DNA from: Ruminococcus sp.
GTDB taxonomy: Bacteria; Bacillota; Clostridia; Oscillospirales; Ruminococcaceae
NCBI GenBank assembly: GCA_015066745.1
Contig: SVNW01000002.1
Location: 24,182 to 88,181 of the forward strand
Length of the DNA stretch: 64,000 bases
Reading direction: 5' to 3'
This document shows, in pieces, positions 9,411 through 17,859 of this stretch (positions within the stretch are counted from its first letter, which is position 1; the number at the start of each line of letters is the position of its first letter). A model generated the notes under the pieces. The model was not told the origin of the DNA, searched no databases, and saw nothing but the letters and a program-made list of their open reading frames with translations. The translations under genes and the position numbers were made by a program.

Positions 9411-9579
9411 TAAATTTTCCTCGTTTCTATAATTTTATTGCTACCAAATAATCATCTTACCTGTAACAACGCATTTCCATTATACCATTTTCTTTACATA
9501 TTCCGCAAGCCTGTAAACCGCTAATTTATGATAATGCATACTAATTTGCAGAGCAGATACAGAAATATCATAAGAGCAG

Positions 9580-9608
9580 TTGCTTTTTTCATAAAAATAT
9601 GCTATTAT
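9580..9608 (+). promoter_or_regulatory. Promoter of argS
   Basis: TTGCTT (9580-9585), 17 bases, TATTAT (9603-9608). Transcription would begin near 9615, which makes an apparent ORF start at 9599 impossible and leaves a leader of about 77 bases. Confidence 0.65.
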
Positions 9609-9634
9609 TTTATCAAGAGTATTTGTATATGAAA

Positions 9635-9691
9635 AGGAGGAGTCGTCTTTTCATTACTGCTTTTGCAGACACAACGACGACTGATTGTTTT
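9635..9691 (+). promoter_or_regulatory. Hairpin-bridged Shine-Dalgarno sequence of argS
   Basis: AGGAGG (9635-9640) is too far (51 bases) from the conserved start codon at 9692. Directly after it, AGTCGTC (9641-9647) pairs perfectly with GACGACT (9676-9682), and a nested CTGC-TTTT-GCAG hairpin (9657-9668) sits in the loop. With the hairpin folded, 9 bases separate the Shine-Dalgarno from the ATG, which is the usual distance. No other ribosome binding site is visible before 9692. Confidence 0.6.
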
Positions 9692-11443
9692 ATGAAGACT
9701 ATTACACAAATTTTAACTGAAATTGTTTCCGATGCATTTGAAAAATGCGGTTACGAAAAAGAACTTGGTGCGGTATTTGTATCAGACAGAATGGACTTGT
9801 GCCAGTTTCAGTGTAACGGTGCATTTGCGGCAGCTAAAAAATATAAAAAAGCTCCGTTTATAATTGCCGAAGAAATAAAAAATATAATCGTTGAAAATCC
9901 TGCATTTCTCAAAGTAGAAGTTGCAAAACCGGGATTTTTAAACCTTACTGTTACTGATGAATACCTTGTAAGCCTTCTTTCTGAAATGTCATCTGACAGT
10001 TTCCTCGGTATTCCTCAGGTAGGCGAAAACAATACGATCGTTATTGACTACGGCGGACCAAACGTTGCAAAGCCACTTCATATAGGTCATTTGCGTTCCG
10101 CTATCATCGGCGAATCTTTAAAACGTCTTGCACGTTCATGCGGTTATAAAGTTATTTCAGACGTTCATCTCGGTGACTGGGGTCTCCAGATAGGTCTTGT
10201 AATAGCTGAACTTCAGGAAAGAAATCCTGACTGGGAATGCTTTAGCCCTGACTTTACAGAAGGCGCTGTACCTGAACTTGATGCCGATATGCTCAATGAG
10301 ATCTATCCTTTTGCAAGCAAGAAGAGCAAAGAAGACGAAGACTTCAAGGTAAAAGCTCATCAGGCTACAGCAGAACTTCAGAACGGCAGACCGGGATATA
10401 TAGCTGTATGGAAAGAAATACTCCGTGTATCTATAGCTGACCTCAAGGGTAACTATCAGAAACTCGGCGTTGACTTTGATTTATGGTACGGCGAAAGTGA
10501 CGCTGACAAGTACATAGACGAACTTGTTTCTATACTCACACAGAAAAATCTTCTCCACGAGAGCGAAGGTGCTATGGTAGTAGACGTAGAACTCGAAAGT
10601 GATAAAGCACCTATGCCTCCGGTTATCATAAAAAAATCAGACAACTCAAGCATATATGCAACAACAGACCTTGCAACAATAATCCAGAGAAACAAGGATT
10701 TTGCACCACAGAAAATATGGTATGTTGTTGATAAGCGTCAGGACCTTCACTTCACTCAGGTGTTCAGATGTGCAAAGAAAGCCGAACTTGTTCCACAGGA
10801 TACAGAACTTGAACTTCTCGGTTTCGGTACAATGAACGGTAGTGACGGCAAACCATACAAGACCCGTGACGGCGGTGTAATGAAACTTTCTGACCTTCTC
10901 GAAACAGTTACAAGTGCTGCTGCCGAAAAACTGAGCAAATCTGAATTTGTTTCAGACGAAGACCATGCAGAAATATCAAAGCGTGTCGGAATAGCTGCAG
11001 TAAAATTCGGTGACCTTATAAACCACCGTTCAAAAGACTATATATTTGACCTTGACAAATTCCTCTCCTTTGAAGGAAAAACAGGTACATATCTGCTTTA
11101 CACCATCACAAGAATCAACTCTATTCTCAAGAAAACAAATACAGCTGATTCCGATGCTCCTGTAAAGAAATTGTATACTGATACAGAACGTGAACTTATC
11201 CTTTCTATTCTCCTTACAGGTGACGTGTTCCGCCATGCTATAGAAGAAAAAGCACCTAACTATATCTGCGACAACGCATACAAACTTGCAACAGTATTCT
11301 CAAAATTCTATCACGACAACCATATCATAAATGAATCTGATGAAGAAAAGAAGAACAACTGGCTCGCACTTATTGCGTTTACAAGAAAGCTTATATTAAA
11401 GCATCTCGATATCCTTGCAATAGAACCTGTTGAAAATATGTAA
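9692..11443 (+). CDS. argS: Arginyl-tRNA synthetase
   Basis: 583 aa from ATG 9692. It charges tRNA-Arg with arginine in the cytoplasm (class I synthetase). Visible are the N-terminal tRNA D-loop-recognition domain, the HIGH signature in KPLHIGHLRSA with the following SDVHLGDWG, the catalytic Rossmann core, and the C-terminal helical anticodon-binding DALR domain ending in EPVENM. The upstream in-frame ORF extension to 9599 overlaps the promoter and is not typical of ArgS, so the start at MKTITQILTE is preferred. It is monocistronic with its own promoter, unusual leader and large terminator hairpin. No T-box is visible. Confidence 0.96.
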   Translation: MKTITQILTEIVSDAFEKCGYEKELGAVFVSDRMDLCQFQCNGAFAAAKKYKKAPFIIAEEIKNIIVENPAFLKVEVAKPGFLNLTVTDEYLVSLLSEMSSDSFLGIPQVGENNTIVIDYGGPNVAKPLHIGHLRSAIIGESLKRLARSCGYKVISDVHLGDWGLQIGLVIAELQERNPDWECFSPDFTEGAVPELDADMLNEIYPFASKKSKEDEDFKVKAHQATAELQNGRPGYIAVWKEILRVSIADLKGNYQKLGVDFDLWYGESDADKYIDELVSILTQKNLLHESEGAMVVDVELESDKAPMPPVIIKKSDNSSIYATTDLATIIQRNKDFAPQKIWYVVDKRQDLHFTQVFRCAKKAELVPQDTELELLGFGTMNGSDGKPYKTRDGGVMKLSDLLETVTSAAAEKLSKSEFVSDEDHAEISKRVGIAAVKFGDLINHRSKDYIFDLDKFLSFEGKTGTYLLYTITRINSILKKTNTADSDAPVKKLYTDTERELILSILLTGDVFRHAIEEKAPNYICDNAYKLATVFSKFYHDNHIINESDEEKKNNWLALIAFTRKLILKHLDILAIEPVENM

Positions 11444-11444
11444 C

Positions 11445-11532
11445 AAAAAACGCCTTGCTTTGTGAACCGATACCCATTCGTCAGACCAAAAATCTAACGA
11501 ATGGGAGGTCGGTTTATGGCAGGGCGTTTTTT
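11445..11532. terminator. Large three-part hairpin acting as bidirectional terminator between argS and the methyltransferase gene
   Basis: The outer stem is AAAAAACGCC (11445-11454) with GGCGTTTTTT (11523-11532), perfect over 10 bp. The inner stem pairs AACCGA (11465-11470) with TCGGTT (11509-11514) and CCCATTCG (11473-11480) with CGAATGGG (11498-11505). The T-run on either side allows termination in both directions. Confidence 0.8.
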
Positions 11533-11539
11533 AAAGTTT

Positions 11540-12502
11540 TTAATAGTTATCAAAATGACTGCAACCTTGCTCTATCTCATCAAGCATATCAAGCTGACCT
11601 GCACGTCGCATTTTTTCGCCGTATTTTTCACGTACTGCTTTAATAAATGATGGTATGGAACGTTCGTGATTTTTAAGAAACCATTCTATATGATTTAAAA
11701 TATATTCTTTTCTTATATCGGGGTCATTAAGGTCATTTGGAACTCGTTCCATTCTCGCATCAATAGAGTCAAAACCATCAAAAGGTCTGAGAAGTCTGTC
11801 CTTACACATACGTATATACTCCGGATTTATATCTATTCCGATACAATTTCTTCCGGTATTCTGACATACTCTGAGTGCTGTACCTGAACCTACAAACGGG
11901 TCAAGAACTGTATCTCCGGGATTTGAACTTGCAAGTATTATTCTTTCATACAGTCCTTCGGGCTTCTGTGTAGGGTGCTGTAAACGATGCTTGTTGCAAT
12001 AATGCATATGAGAAAACTCCCACACATTTCCCGGATTTGCACCTCTCATATTGTTGACAGAACGGTAATATTTCTGCGGTATTCTTATATTATCAAGATT
12101 AAATGTAAACTCTTTGCTTTTGGTAAACATGAGTATATCATCATGACGTGGACTAAAACCTATAGTTTTACCTATTCCCTGTGTATAATACCATACTATC
12201 CATGAATTGAAATGATATCGCATATCACTTTCAAGTATGTTGTATATGTACGAAATGTATCGCATTCCCATAAATACATATATAGTACCTGTTGGTTTCA
12301 GTACCCTGTCAGCCTCTTTGAGCCATTTTTTTGAAAACTCCATGTATTCTATAAATTCTCTTGTATCCTGATTGTTTCCGTAGTTTTTATTCAGATTGTA
12401 CGGTGGGTCTGTAACTATGAGATCAATAGACTCCGATGGTATATCCTTCATCTTGTCAAGCAGGTCCGCACAATGAATTTCAAGGTTCAACTCATTATCC
12501 AT
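11540..12502 (-). CDS. Orphan site-specific DNA methyltransferase (beta-class, N6-adenine or N4-cytosine)
   Basis: 320 aa. The catalytic motif IV DPPYN (near residue 36) precedes the SAM-binding motif I DPFVGSGT (near 200), which is the beta-class order; HPTQKPEGL is motif X-like. The last 70 residues form a charged helical tail. It transfers a methyl group from SAM to an exocyclic amino group of adenine or cytosine. No restriction endonuclease or specificity subunit adjoins it, so it is solitary; a regulatory or replication-linked role is possible. The recognition site cannot be told from sequence. It is convergent with argS and downstream of spoIIID. Confidence 0.9.
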   Translation of the reverse strand: MDNELNLEIHCADLLDKMKDIPSESIDLIVTDPPYNLNKNYGNNQDTREFIEYMEFSKKWLKEADRVLKPTGTIYVFMGMRYISYIYNILESDMRYHFNSWIVWYYTQGIGKTIGFSPRHDDILMFTKSKEFTFNLDNIRIPQKYYRSVNNMRGANPGNVWEFSHMHYCNKHRLQHPTQKPEGLYERIILASSNPGDTVLDPFVGSGTALRVCQNTGRNCIGIDINPEYIRMCKDRLLRPFDGFDSIDARMERVPNDLNDPDIRKEYILNHIEWFLKNHERSIPSFIKAVREKYGEKMRRAGQLDMLDEIEQGCSHFDNY

Positions 12503-12566
12503 TTAAAATATTTCCCTTTCACTCACATGATATTTCAATTATATCATATAGAGAAAATATTTTCAA

Positions 12567-12899
12567 TTATATTTTTGAGTCGAAAATCTTTTCATCTGCA
12601 CTTTGAGATTTTAAAACAGCAACAGCTCTGTTTTTAAAAGCCAGTCGCTCATACTTTAGCTTAGTTGCCATTCCGCCCCTGATATGTCGTTCTTTTTTAT
12701 TTTTCTCAAGCACCTCTTTGACAAGCTCATATAATTGCGGGTGAATCTTTTCAAGTCTTTCTGATACATCTTTGTGAACAGTTGATTTTGATATTCCAAA
12801 TTGTTTTGCTGTTGCTCTTACAGTTGACTTATTATCAATTATATATTCTCCAAGCAAAACAGCCCTCTCATGAAAATCTGATGACAATTTATCTTTCAA
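12567..12899 (-). CDS. spoIIID: Sporulation transcription factor SpoIIID
   Basis: 110 aa, somewhat longer than the usual 80-95. The N-terminal helix-turn-helix is the SpoIIID type (VRATAKQFGISKSTVHKDVS), followed by a basic region (KNKKERHIRGGMATKLKY). In spore-formers this protein tunes mother-cell gene expression with sigma-E and sigma-K. The start has AGGAGGTG upstream. A C-terminal tail of about 20 residues is extra compared with the family. Its presence suggests retained sporulation potential or reuse as a general regulator. Confidence 0.93.
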   Translation of the reverse strand: MKDKLSSDFHERAVLLGEYIIDNKSTVRATAKQFGISKSTVHKDVSERLEKIHPQLYELVKEVLEKNKKERHIRGGMATKLKYERLAFKNRAVAVLKSQSADEKIFDSKI

Positions 12900-12947
12900 A
12901 CACTTTCACCTCCTACTTGTTTACATCACTAATATATGGTGAAATAT

Positions 12948-12981
12948 GTTGATTTAGTACATGTTTATGTGCTTAATCAAT
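12948..12981. repeat. Long imperfect inverted repeat upstream of spoIIID
   Basis: Two 15-base arms (12948-12962 and 12967-12981) with a 4-base GTTT loop. They pair at all but one position, allowing two G-T wobbles. It lies 49-82 bases upstream of the spoIIID start in the divergent spoIIID/FNT gap, so it may be an operator or a leader structure. Confidence 0.55.
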
Positions 12982-13066
12982 ATGGAAATGAAAGTCACAA
13001 AGAAAACTTGGTGGCAATTTGCCATTTAAAATATATTATTCATATAAACTTTGGCAAAAAAATATA

Positions 13067-13095
13067 TTTACTATTTTGATATAGTGTGTTATAAT
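13067..13095 (+). promoter_or_regulatory. Promoter of the formate/nitrite-type channel gene
   Basis: TTTACT (13067-13072), 17 bases, TATAAT (13090-13095), about 40 bases before the start codon. Confidence 0.5.
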
Positions 13096-13133
13096 AATAA
13101 CATACTAATTTTTTATTGAAATGGATAAGGCAA

Positions 13134-13784
13134 ATGAACATCAATTACATCAAATCAATTTTTTTGAAAGCGCTTACTGCAGGAATAACTATCGGTATAG
13201 GTGGTATCGTTTACGTATTGGTAGAAAACAAATATCTCGGAGCTGTACTTTTCAGTCTTGGTCTTTTTACCATTATGCAGTTTAAATTTGCACTATACAC
13301 CGGAAAAGTGGGATATATCCCGCAAAACAAACCATCATATATCATAGAAGTACTGGTTACCTTTGCAGGGAATGTAGCAGGAACAGCTTTTACTGCACTT
13401 ATGGTCGGGCAAACCAGACTGGGAAACAAGATCGAACAATGTACCTCAGAAATAATGCAGGCCAAAATCGATGATACTGTTATAAGTAAACTGATACTCG
13501 GTTTTTTTTGCGGAATACTTATGTACATAGCAGTTGAAAACAATCAGATATCACGAAAAAACAACTGCGATATGTCTGCTGTTTTCGGAACAGTATTCCC
13601 TGTTGCTGTTTTTATACTTTGCGGTTTCAATCATTCAATTGCGGATTGTTTCTATATGTTTTCAGCCGGAGTATCACTGCCCGGAGTGCTATACATACTG
13701 ACAGTCGCACTTGGAAATGCTGTTGGCGGAATGTTTATTTCAACCATGAGCAAAATACCGGATAAATCCACAAAAGAGTCATGA
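13134..13784 (+). CDS. Formate/nitrite transporter family (FNT) membrane channel
   Basis: 216 aa with about six membrane segments. The family N-terminus is recognisable (short amphipathic helix, then ALTAGITIGIGGIVYV), as are an FNT-like pore region (GFNHSIADCFYM, near 165) and the closing ALGNAVGGMF. FNT channels pass small monocarboxylates or anions (formate, nitrite, hydrosulfide) across the cytoplasmic membrane. In a fermentative anaerobe formate export is the most likely role, but selectivity is inferred. Start: ATG 13134 matches the family N-terminus; an in-frame TTG at 13116 is also open. Confidence 0.9.
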   Translation: MNINYIKSIFLKALTAGITIGIGGIVYVLVENKYLGAVLFSLGLFTIMQFKFALYTGKVGYIPQNKPSYIIEVLVTFAGNVAGTAFTALMVGQTRLGNKIEQCTSEIMQAKIDDTVISKLILGFFCGILMYIAVENNQISRKNNCDMSAVFGTVFPVAVFILCGFNHSIADCFYMFSAGVSLPGVLYILTVALGNAVGGMFISTMSKIPDKSTKES

Positions 13785-13802
13785 ATAGTGTCATGACTCT
13801 TT
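13773..13802 (+). terminator. Terminator overlapping the stop codon of the FNT gene
   Basis: AAAGAGTCATGA (13773-13784) pairs perfectly with TCATGACTCTTT (13791-13802), followed by a T-rich stretch. The left arm contains the last codons and the TGA stop. Confidence 0.85.
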
Positions 13803-13905
13803 ATTTTTGATTTACAACAATAATAATTTATTACAATATTGAAAAATCACACAAAATCAACACAAAAAAGACATTATTATTGTAATCCTTTTCACTAATA
13901 CCCTA

Positions 13906-13934
13906 TTGCTTTATTTTTAGTATTGTGCTATAAT
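13906..13934 (+). promoter_or_regulatory. Promoter of the GH10 xylanase gene
   Basis: TTGCTT (13906-13911), 17 bases, perfect TATAAT (13929-13934). It leaves a leader of about 118 bases. An 11-bp inverted repeat (13817-13827 with 13873-13883) lies upstream and could be an operator. Confidence 0.75.
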
Positions 13935-13987
13935 TAAGCTATGAGATTTTGGAAGTTTTAGTTTATAATACCGAAATCAATATATTT

Positions 13988-14029
13988 GTTATAGCTTACA
14001 GGCTATAACTAAGGATTGTTTGGTTATAG
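13988..14029 (+). promoter_or_regulatory. Alternative hairpins in the xylanase mRNA leader
   Basis: GTTATAGC (13988-13995) pairs perfectly with GCTATAAC (14002-14009). A third copy, GTTATAG (14023-14029), can compete for the same GCTATAAC arm. Two mutually exclusive stems just before the ribosome binding site may be regulatory; ligand or protein partner is unknown. Confidence 0.4.
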
Positions 14030-14058
14030 GGTAAACTTAATTTATAGGAGGACATGTA

Positions 14059-15966
14059 ATGAAAAAGTTAAAGACAAAGAAAATCATTGCCGGTATAGTT
14101 AGCACAGCTATGTTATATACTACTATCTGTGGTGTAGCACCGGAAACAATGCAGAAAACTGTTGGTGCGGCTGATTCAGATATTCTGTTTTCAACAGGAT
14201 TTGAAGACGGCGAAGGCATAGACAAATTTTCCAAGAGAGGCGATACTGATACTTCAGTACTTACTGTATCTGATGAAGTATCATATTCCGGAAGTTCATC
14301 AATGTGCGTAAGTGAACGTTCTGAATCATGGAACGGACCACAGTTCAAACTTGATGATGAATATGAAGCTGGTGTTGAATATCTCGTAAGTGCATACGTA
14401 AAAACTGAATGGTACAGCACTATAAATCTCAGTATGCAGTACACTGACGAAGCCGGCGATCCGCACTACAGCAATATCAAGTCTGTTCAGGGTGACGGCT
14501 GGGCTGCTTTTGAAGATATAAAGGTAAGTTTCACAAGTGATATGAAAGATGTTTATATCTACTTTGAAGCAGGCGATGCTAATACAAAGATATATGTTGA
14601 CGACTTCACATTCAAAAAAGCACCTGTTATTCCGATAGAACAGGATATCCCTTCTCTTAGCAATGTATATTCACCATATTTCAAGATAGGAACAGCTATA
14701 TGTGCATCTAACCTTTCTTCACCTTCCTATATGGATCTTGTAGAAAAGCACTTTAGCAAGAGTATGACATTCGGTAACGAACTGAAACCTGAATCTGTTC
14801 TTAACAAAAACGCTTGTCTTGCATACGTTGAAGAAACAGGCGATGATACAAATCCGCAGGTAACACTCAGCGCTGCAAGAGGTCTTCTCAACTATTGCCG
14901 TGACAACAACATTCCTGTAAGAGGTCACACTCTCGTATGGCACAGCCAGACACCTGACTGGTTCTTTAAAGAAAACTACGCTGATGACGGTGACTGGGTT
15001 TCAAAGGACAAAATGATCGAGCGTATGGAAAATTACATAAAGAATGTAATGGAAATCATCGAAAAAGAATATCCTACAGTAAACTTCTATGCATGGGACG
15101 TAGTAAACGAAGCATGGATGGAAGACGGTAAACCACGTGCTGCAGGTGCTTACAGCAAAGGTGACGGAAGTTCTGCATGGGTACAGATATTCGGCGATAA
15201 CTCATTTATCGAATATGCGTTCCAGTTTGCAAGAAAATATGCTCCTGAAGGTTGTAAACTCTACTACAATGACTACAACGAATACATGGATCAGAAAATG
15301 AACGCTATTTACAACATGGCTCTCGAACTCAAGGAAAAAGGTCTCATTGACGGTATCGGAATGCAGGCTCATCTTGATGTAGGTTTCCCTACAGCACAGA
15401 TGTTTGAGGCAGCTGTTGCTAAATATGCTTCAACAGGTCTTGACGTTCAGATTACAGAACTTGATATCACAACAAGTGACAAATCCGAAGCAGGTCTTAA
15501 GAAACAGGCTCAGCTTTACAGTGATGTAATGGACGCTGCTGTTAAATATGCTGACAGTGTTTCCGCTGTTGTTATCTGGGGTGTAACAGACGACACAAGC
15601 TGGAGAGCAGACAGAATTCCGCTTATCTTTGACGAAAACTTCAAAGCAAAGCCGGCTTTCTACTCAATGATCGATGGTCTTGATGTTCCTAAGGAACCTG
15701 ACACTACAACTCCTACAGTAACTACTCCGCCGACTGACGAACCACAGCCTGCAGAAAATCTTTACGGAGATCTTAACGGCGATAAAGTTGCTGATCTTAC
15801 AGACCTTACTCTTCTTTCACTTTACCTCTTAGGCGATAACGATCTTTCGGAAGATATTCTCAAATATGCTGACGTTAATGGAAACGGCACTGTTGACATT
15901 GCAGACCTTGCACATTTCAAACAGTATGTAAGCAAAGAATCAGGTATAGTTCTCGGACCACAGTAA
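14059..15966 (+). CDS. Cellulosomal endo-beta-1,4-xylanase: CBM22-GH10-dockerin
   Basis: 635-aa secreted enzyme that cuts xylan chains. Order: signal peptide (about 1-37), CBM22 xylan-binding module (about 40-195), GH10 barrel (about 205-540), Thr/Pro linker (about 548-565), complete dockerin (about 568-628) with two calcium repeats (YGDLNGDKVADLTDLTLL and YADVNGNGTVDIADL). Catalytic residues: acid/base E351 in DVVNEAW and nucleophile E467 in ITELDI. Start ATG has GGAGG seven bases upstream. It is monocistronic with a strong promoter and terminator. The intact dockerin contrasts with the degenerate one on the GH9 enzyme, suggesting different cohesin partners. Confidence 0.96.
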   Translation: MKKLKTKKIIAGIVSTAMLYTTICGVAPETMQKTVGAADSDILFSTGFEDGEGIDKFSKRGDTDTSVLTVSDEVSYSGSSSMCVSERSESWNGPQFKLDDEYEAGVEYLVSAYVKTEWYSTINLSMQYTDEAGDPHYSNIKSVQGDGWAAFEDIKVSFTSDMKDVYIYFEAGDANTKIYVDDFTFKKAPVIPIEQDIPSLSNVYSPYFKIGTAICASNLSSPSYMDLVEKHFSKSMTFGNELKPESVLNKNACLAYVEETGDDTNPQVTLSAARGLLNYCRDNNIPVRGHTLVWHSQTPDWFFKENYADDGDWVSKDKMIERMENYIKNVMEIIEKEYPTVNFYAWDVVNEAWMEDGKPRAAGAYSKGDGSSAWVQIFGDNSFIEYAFQFARKYAPEGCKLYYNDYNEYMDQKMNAIYNMALELKEKGLIDGIGMQAHLDVGFPTAQMFEAAVAKYASTGLDVQITELDITTSDKSEAGLKKQAQLYSDVMDAAVKYADSVSAVVIWGVTDDTSWRADRIPLIFDENFKAKPAFYSMIDGLDVPKEPDTTTPTVTTPPTDEPQPAENLYGDLNGDKVADLTDLTLLSLYLLGDNDLSEDILKYADVNGNGTVDIADLAHFKQYVSKESGIVLGPQ

Positions 15967-15988
15967 TAAATAAATTCAAATATGTAAC

Positions 15989-16022
15989 AAAAGGTTGCGT
16001 AGAAAAAATTACGCAACCTTTT
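15989..16022 (+). terminator. Terminator of the xylanase gene
   Basis: A perfect 13-bp stem, AAAAGGTTGCGTA (15989-16001) with TACGCAACCTTTT (16010-16022), followed by more T. It resembles the GH9 terminator in arrangement. Confidence 0.9.
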
Positions 16023-16044
16023 TCTTTTTATCACATGACAGCAG

Positions 16045-16073
16045 TTGAGTTTTGGGATAGATTATGTTATAAT
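16045..16073 (+). promoter_or_regulatory. Promoter of the AAA/PD-(D/E)XK gene
   Basis: TTGAGT (16045-16050), 17 bases, TATAAT (16068-16073). It shows that an open frame beginning at 16045 is not coding there. Confidence 0.65.
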
Positions 16074-16113
16074 AAAACAAAAGTGTATCAGACAAAGTAA
16101 AGGAATTGATTTT

Positions 16114-17787
16114 ATGGACTACAAGCCAATACCGATAGGAATTGAAGATTTTAAAGAAATCATAGAAACAGATTACTATTATGTAGACAAAACTATGTTT
16201 ATAAAAGATATTATTGATAATCGTTCTAAGGTAATGTTATATACCCGTCCAAGAAGATTCGGAAAAACTCTTAATATGAGTATGTTGCGATATTATTTTG
16301 AAAAAACAAACGAAGATAATTCATATTTATTCGAAAAACTTAATATTTCAAAGCAAGGTGAAAAGTACAAAGGGTATCAGGAACAGTACCCTGTCATAAG
16401 TTTATCGCTAAAAAGCATGAAAAATACAGATTTTGATAGTGTTTTTTCTGTTTTCAAACGTTTAGTATCAAAAGAGTTCGACAGACATTCCTATCTTCTT
16501 GACTCCGAAAAATTATCAAATAAAGATAAGGAAGAGTTTCGTCAGATACAAAATCGTGAAGCCAGTAAAGATATATACGAAAACTCTTTAAAATTTCTAT
16601 CAGAATGTCTTTATTTGTATCATACAAAAAAAGTAATCCTTCTTATTGATGAGTATGATGTTCCGCTTGAAAGTGCATATTTTAATGGGTATTATGATAA
16701 GATGGTAAACCTTATCCGTTCAGTCTTTGAGAGTGTCTTAAAGACCAATAATTCTCTTGAATTTGGAGTGCTGACAGGCTGTCTGAGGATTTCTAAGGAA
16801 AGTATTTTTACGGGACTTAACAATCTTGATGTCTACTCTGTTATAAATAATAACTGCTCCTCATATTTCGGATTTACAGAGCAAGAAGTTATTGATATAA
16901 CTAAATACTTTGGTATAAGTCAGAACACTGATTCTCTTAAAGAATGGTACGATGGATATCGGTTCGGCGAAAATGAAATATATAATCCATGGAGTATTTT
17001 AAAATATGTCAAGGCGGTATTGAATAATGATGAAATGCCACTGCTCTCTTACTGGAGCAATACAAGTTCCAATAATATAATCCATAAACTTATTACAGAA
17101 GGCAGTGATACGAACAAGGCTATCGTTGAAAATCTTATCAACGGAAATATGATCTCAAAGCCGTTATATGAAGATATAACATACAAAAACATTGATGTTA
17201 ATTCAGATTTTATATGGAGCTTTCTGATGCATACAGGATATCTTAAAGCTTTAAAGACGTATCTTATCGGTAATACTTTATATGCTGATATGGTGATCCC
17301 GAACAGAGAAATTGTAAGCATTTACGAGAATACCATCATGGAATGGTTTGAGGAAAAACTTGTTGCAAATTCAAGAGAGGATTTGTTCAGGGCTGTTATA
17401 AACGGCGATACAGAACAGTTTGAAGAAATCCTTTTAGACTGGCTTGAGAATACAATAAGCTATTATGACACAAAAGAAAACTATTATCACGGCTTTTTAT
17501 CGGGACTTTTGTCTGGATTCAAGGGATATCATACAAAATCCAATCGTGAGCATGGTCTCGGAAGAACAGATATAACCCTGCTTGAACAAAGACGTCATAA
17601 GCTTGCTGTTATAATTGAAATCAAGGTAGCTGATGAATTTTCAATGCTCGAACAGAAGTGCAATGAAGCACTACAGCAGATCGAAGATAAACAGTATGAT
17701 ATGCCATTAAAAAAAGAATGTTATCAGAAAATCATCAAGTATGGCATAGCTTTCAATAAAAAGTCATGTATGATTAAAATGGTTTAA
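16114..17787 (+). CDS. AAA-ATPase-like protein with C-terminal PD-(D/E)XK nuclease-superfamily domain
   Basis: 557 aa from ATG 16114 (AAAGGA upstream). The N-terminus is the AAA-ATPase-like family found in many copies in gut Bacteroidetes and Firmicutes: IPIGIEDFKEI, then YVDKTMFIKDII, then the P-loop RPRRFGKTLNMSML and a Walker B-like LLIDEYDVPL. The C-terminal domain carries GRTDI and IIEIKV, the Asp and Glu-x-Lys of PD-(D/E)XK nucleases. Cellular role is not established; the family behaves like lineage-expanded accessory genes. It is a single-gene unit between two terminators. Confidence 0.9.
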   Translation: MDYKPIPIGIEDFKEIIETDYYYVDKTMFIKDIIDNRSKVMLYTRPRRFGKTLNMSMLRYYFEKTNEDNSYLFEKLNISKQGEKYKGYQEQYPVISLSLKSMKNTDFDSVFSVFKRLVSKEFDRHSYLLDSEKLSNKDKEEFRQIQNREASKDIYENSLKFLSECLYLYHTKKVILLIDEYDVPLESAYFNGYYDKMVNLIRSVFESVLKTNNSLEFGVLTGCLRISKESIFTGLNNLDVYSVINNNCSSYFGFTEQEVIDITKYFGISQNTDSLKEWYDGYRFGENEIYNPWSILKYVKAVLNNDEMPLLSYWSNTSSNNIIHKLITEGSDTNKAIVENLINGNMISKPLYEDITYKNIDVNSDFIWSFLMHTGYLKALKTYLIGNTLYADMVIPNREIVSIYENTIMEWFEEKLVANSREDLFRAVINGDTEQFEEILLDWLENTISYYDTKENYYHGFLSGLLSGFKGYHTKSNREHGLGRTDITLLEQRRHKLAVIIEIKVADEFSMLEQKCNEALQQIEDKQYDMPLKKECYQKIIKYGIAFNKKSCMIKMV

Positions 17788-17806
17788 TAACAAACACAAC
17801 AGCAAT

Positions 17807-17835
17807 AGCAGTACCGCAAGTCAAGCGATACTGCT
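17807..17835 (+). terminator. Terminator of the AAA/PD-(D/E)XK gene
   Basis: AGCAGTA (17807-17813) pairs with TACTGCT (17829-17835), extended by an inner CGC/GCG, followed by a T-run. Confidence 0.8.
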
Positions 17836-17859
17836 CTTATTTTTTTATTAGTTGTATAA

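Noticed and set aside
9599-9691. N-terminal extension of ArgS
   Set aside because: It begins inside the -10 region of the promoter and has no ribosome binding site. The conserved ArgS N-terminus begins at 9692.
9609-9691. T-box riboswitch before argS
   Set aside because: The leader is too short and no T-box core or antiterminator is visible.
16045-16113. Longer start of the AAA/PD-(D/E)XK protein
   Set aside because: These bases contain the -35 and -10 boxes; ATG 16114 has AAAGGA upstream and the family N-terminus.
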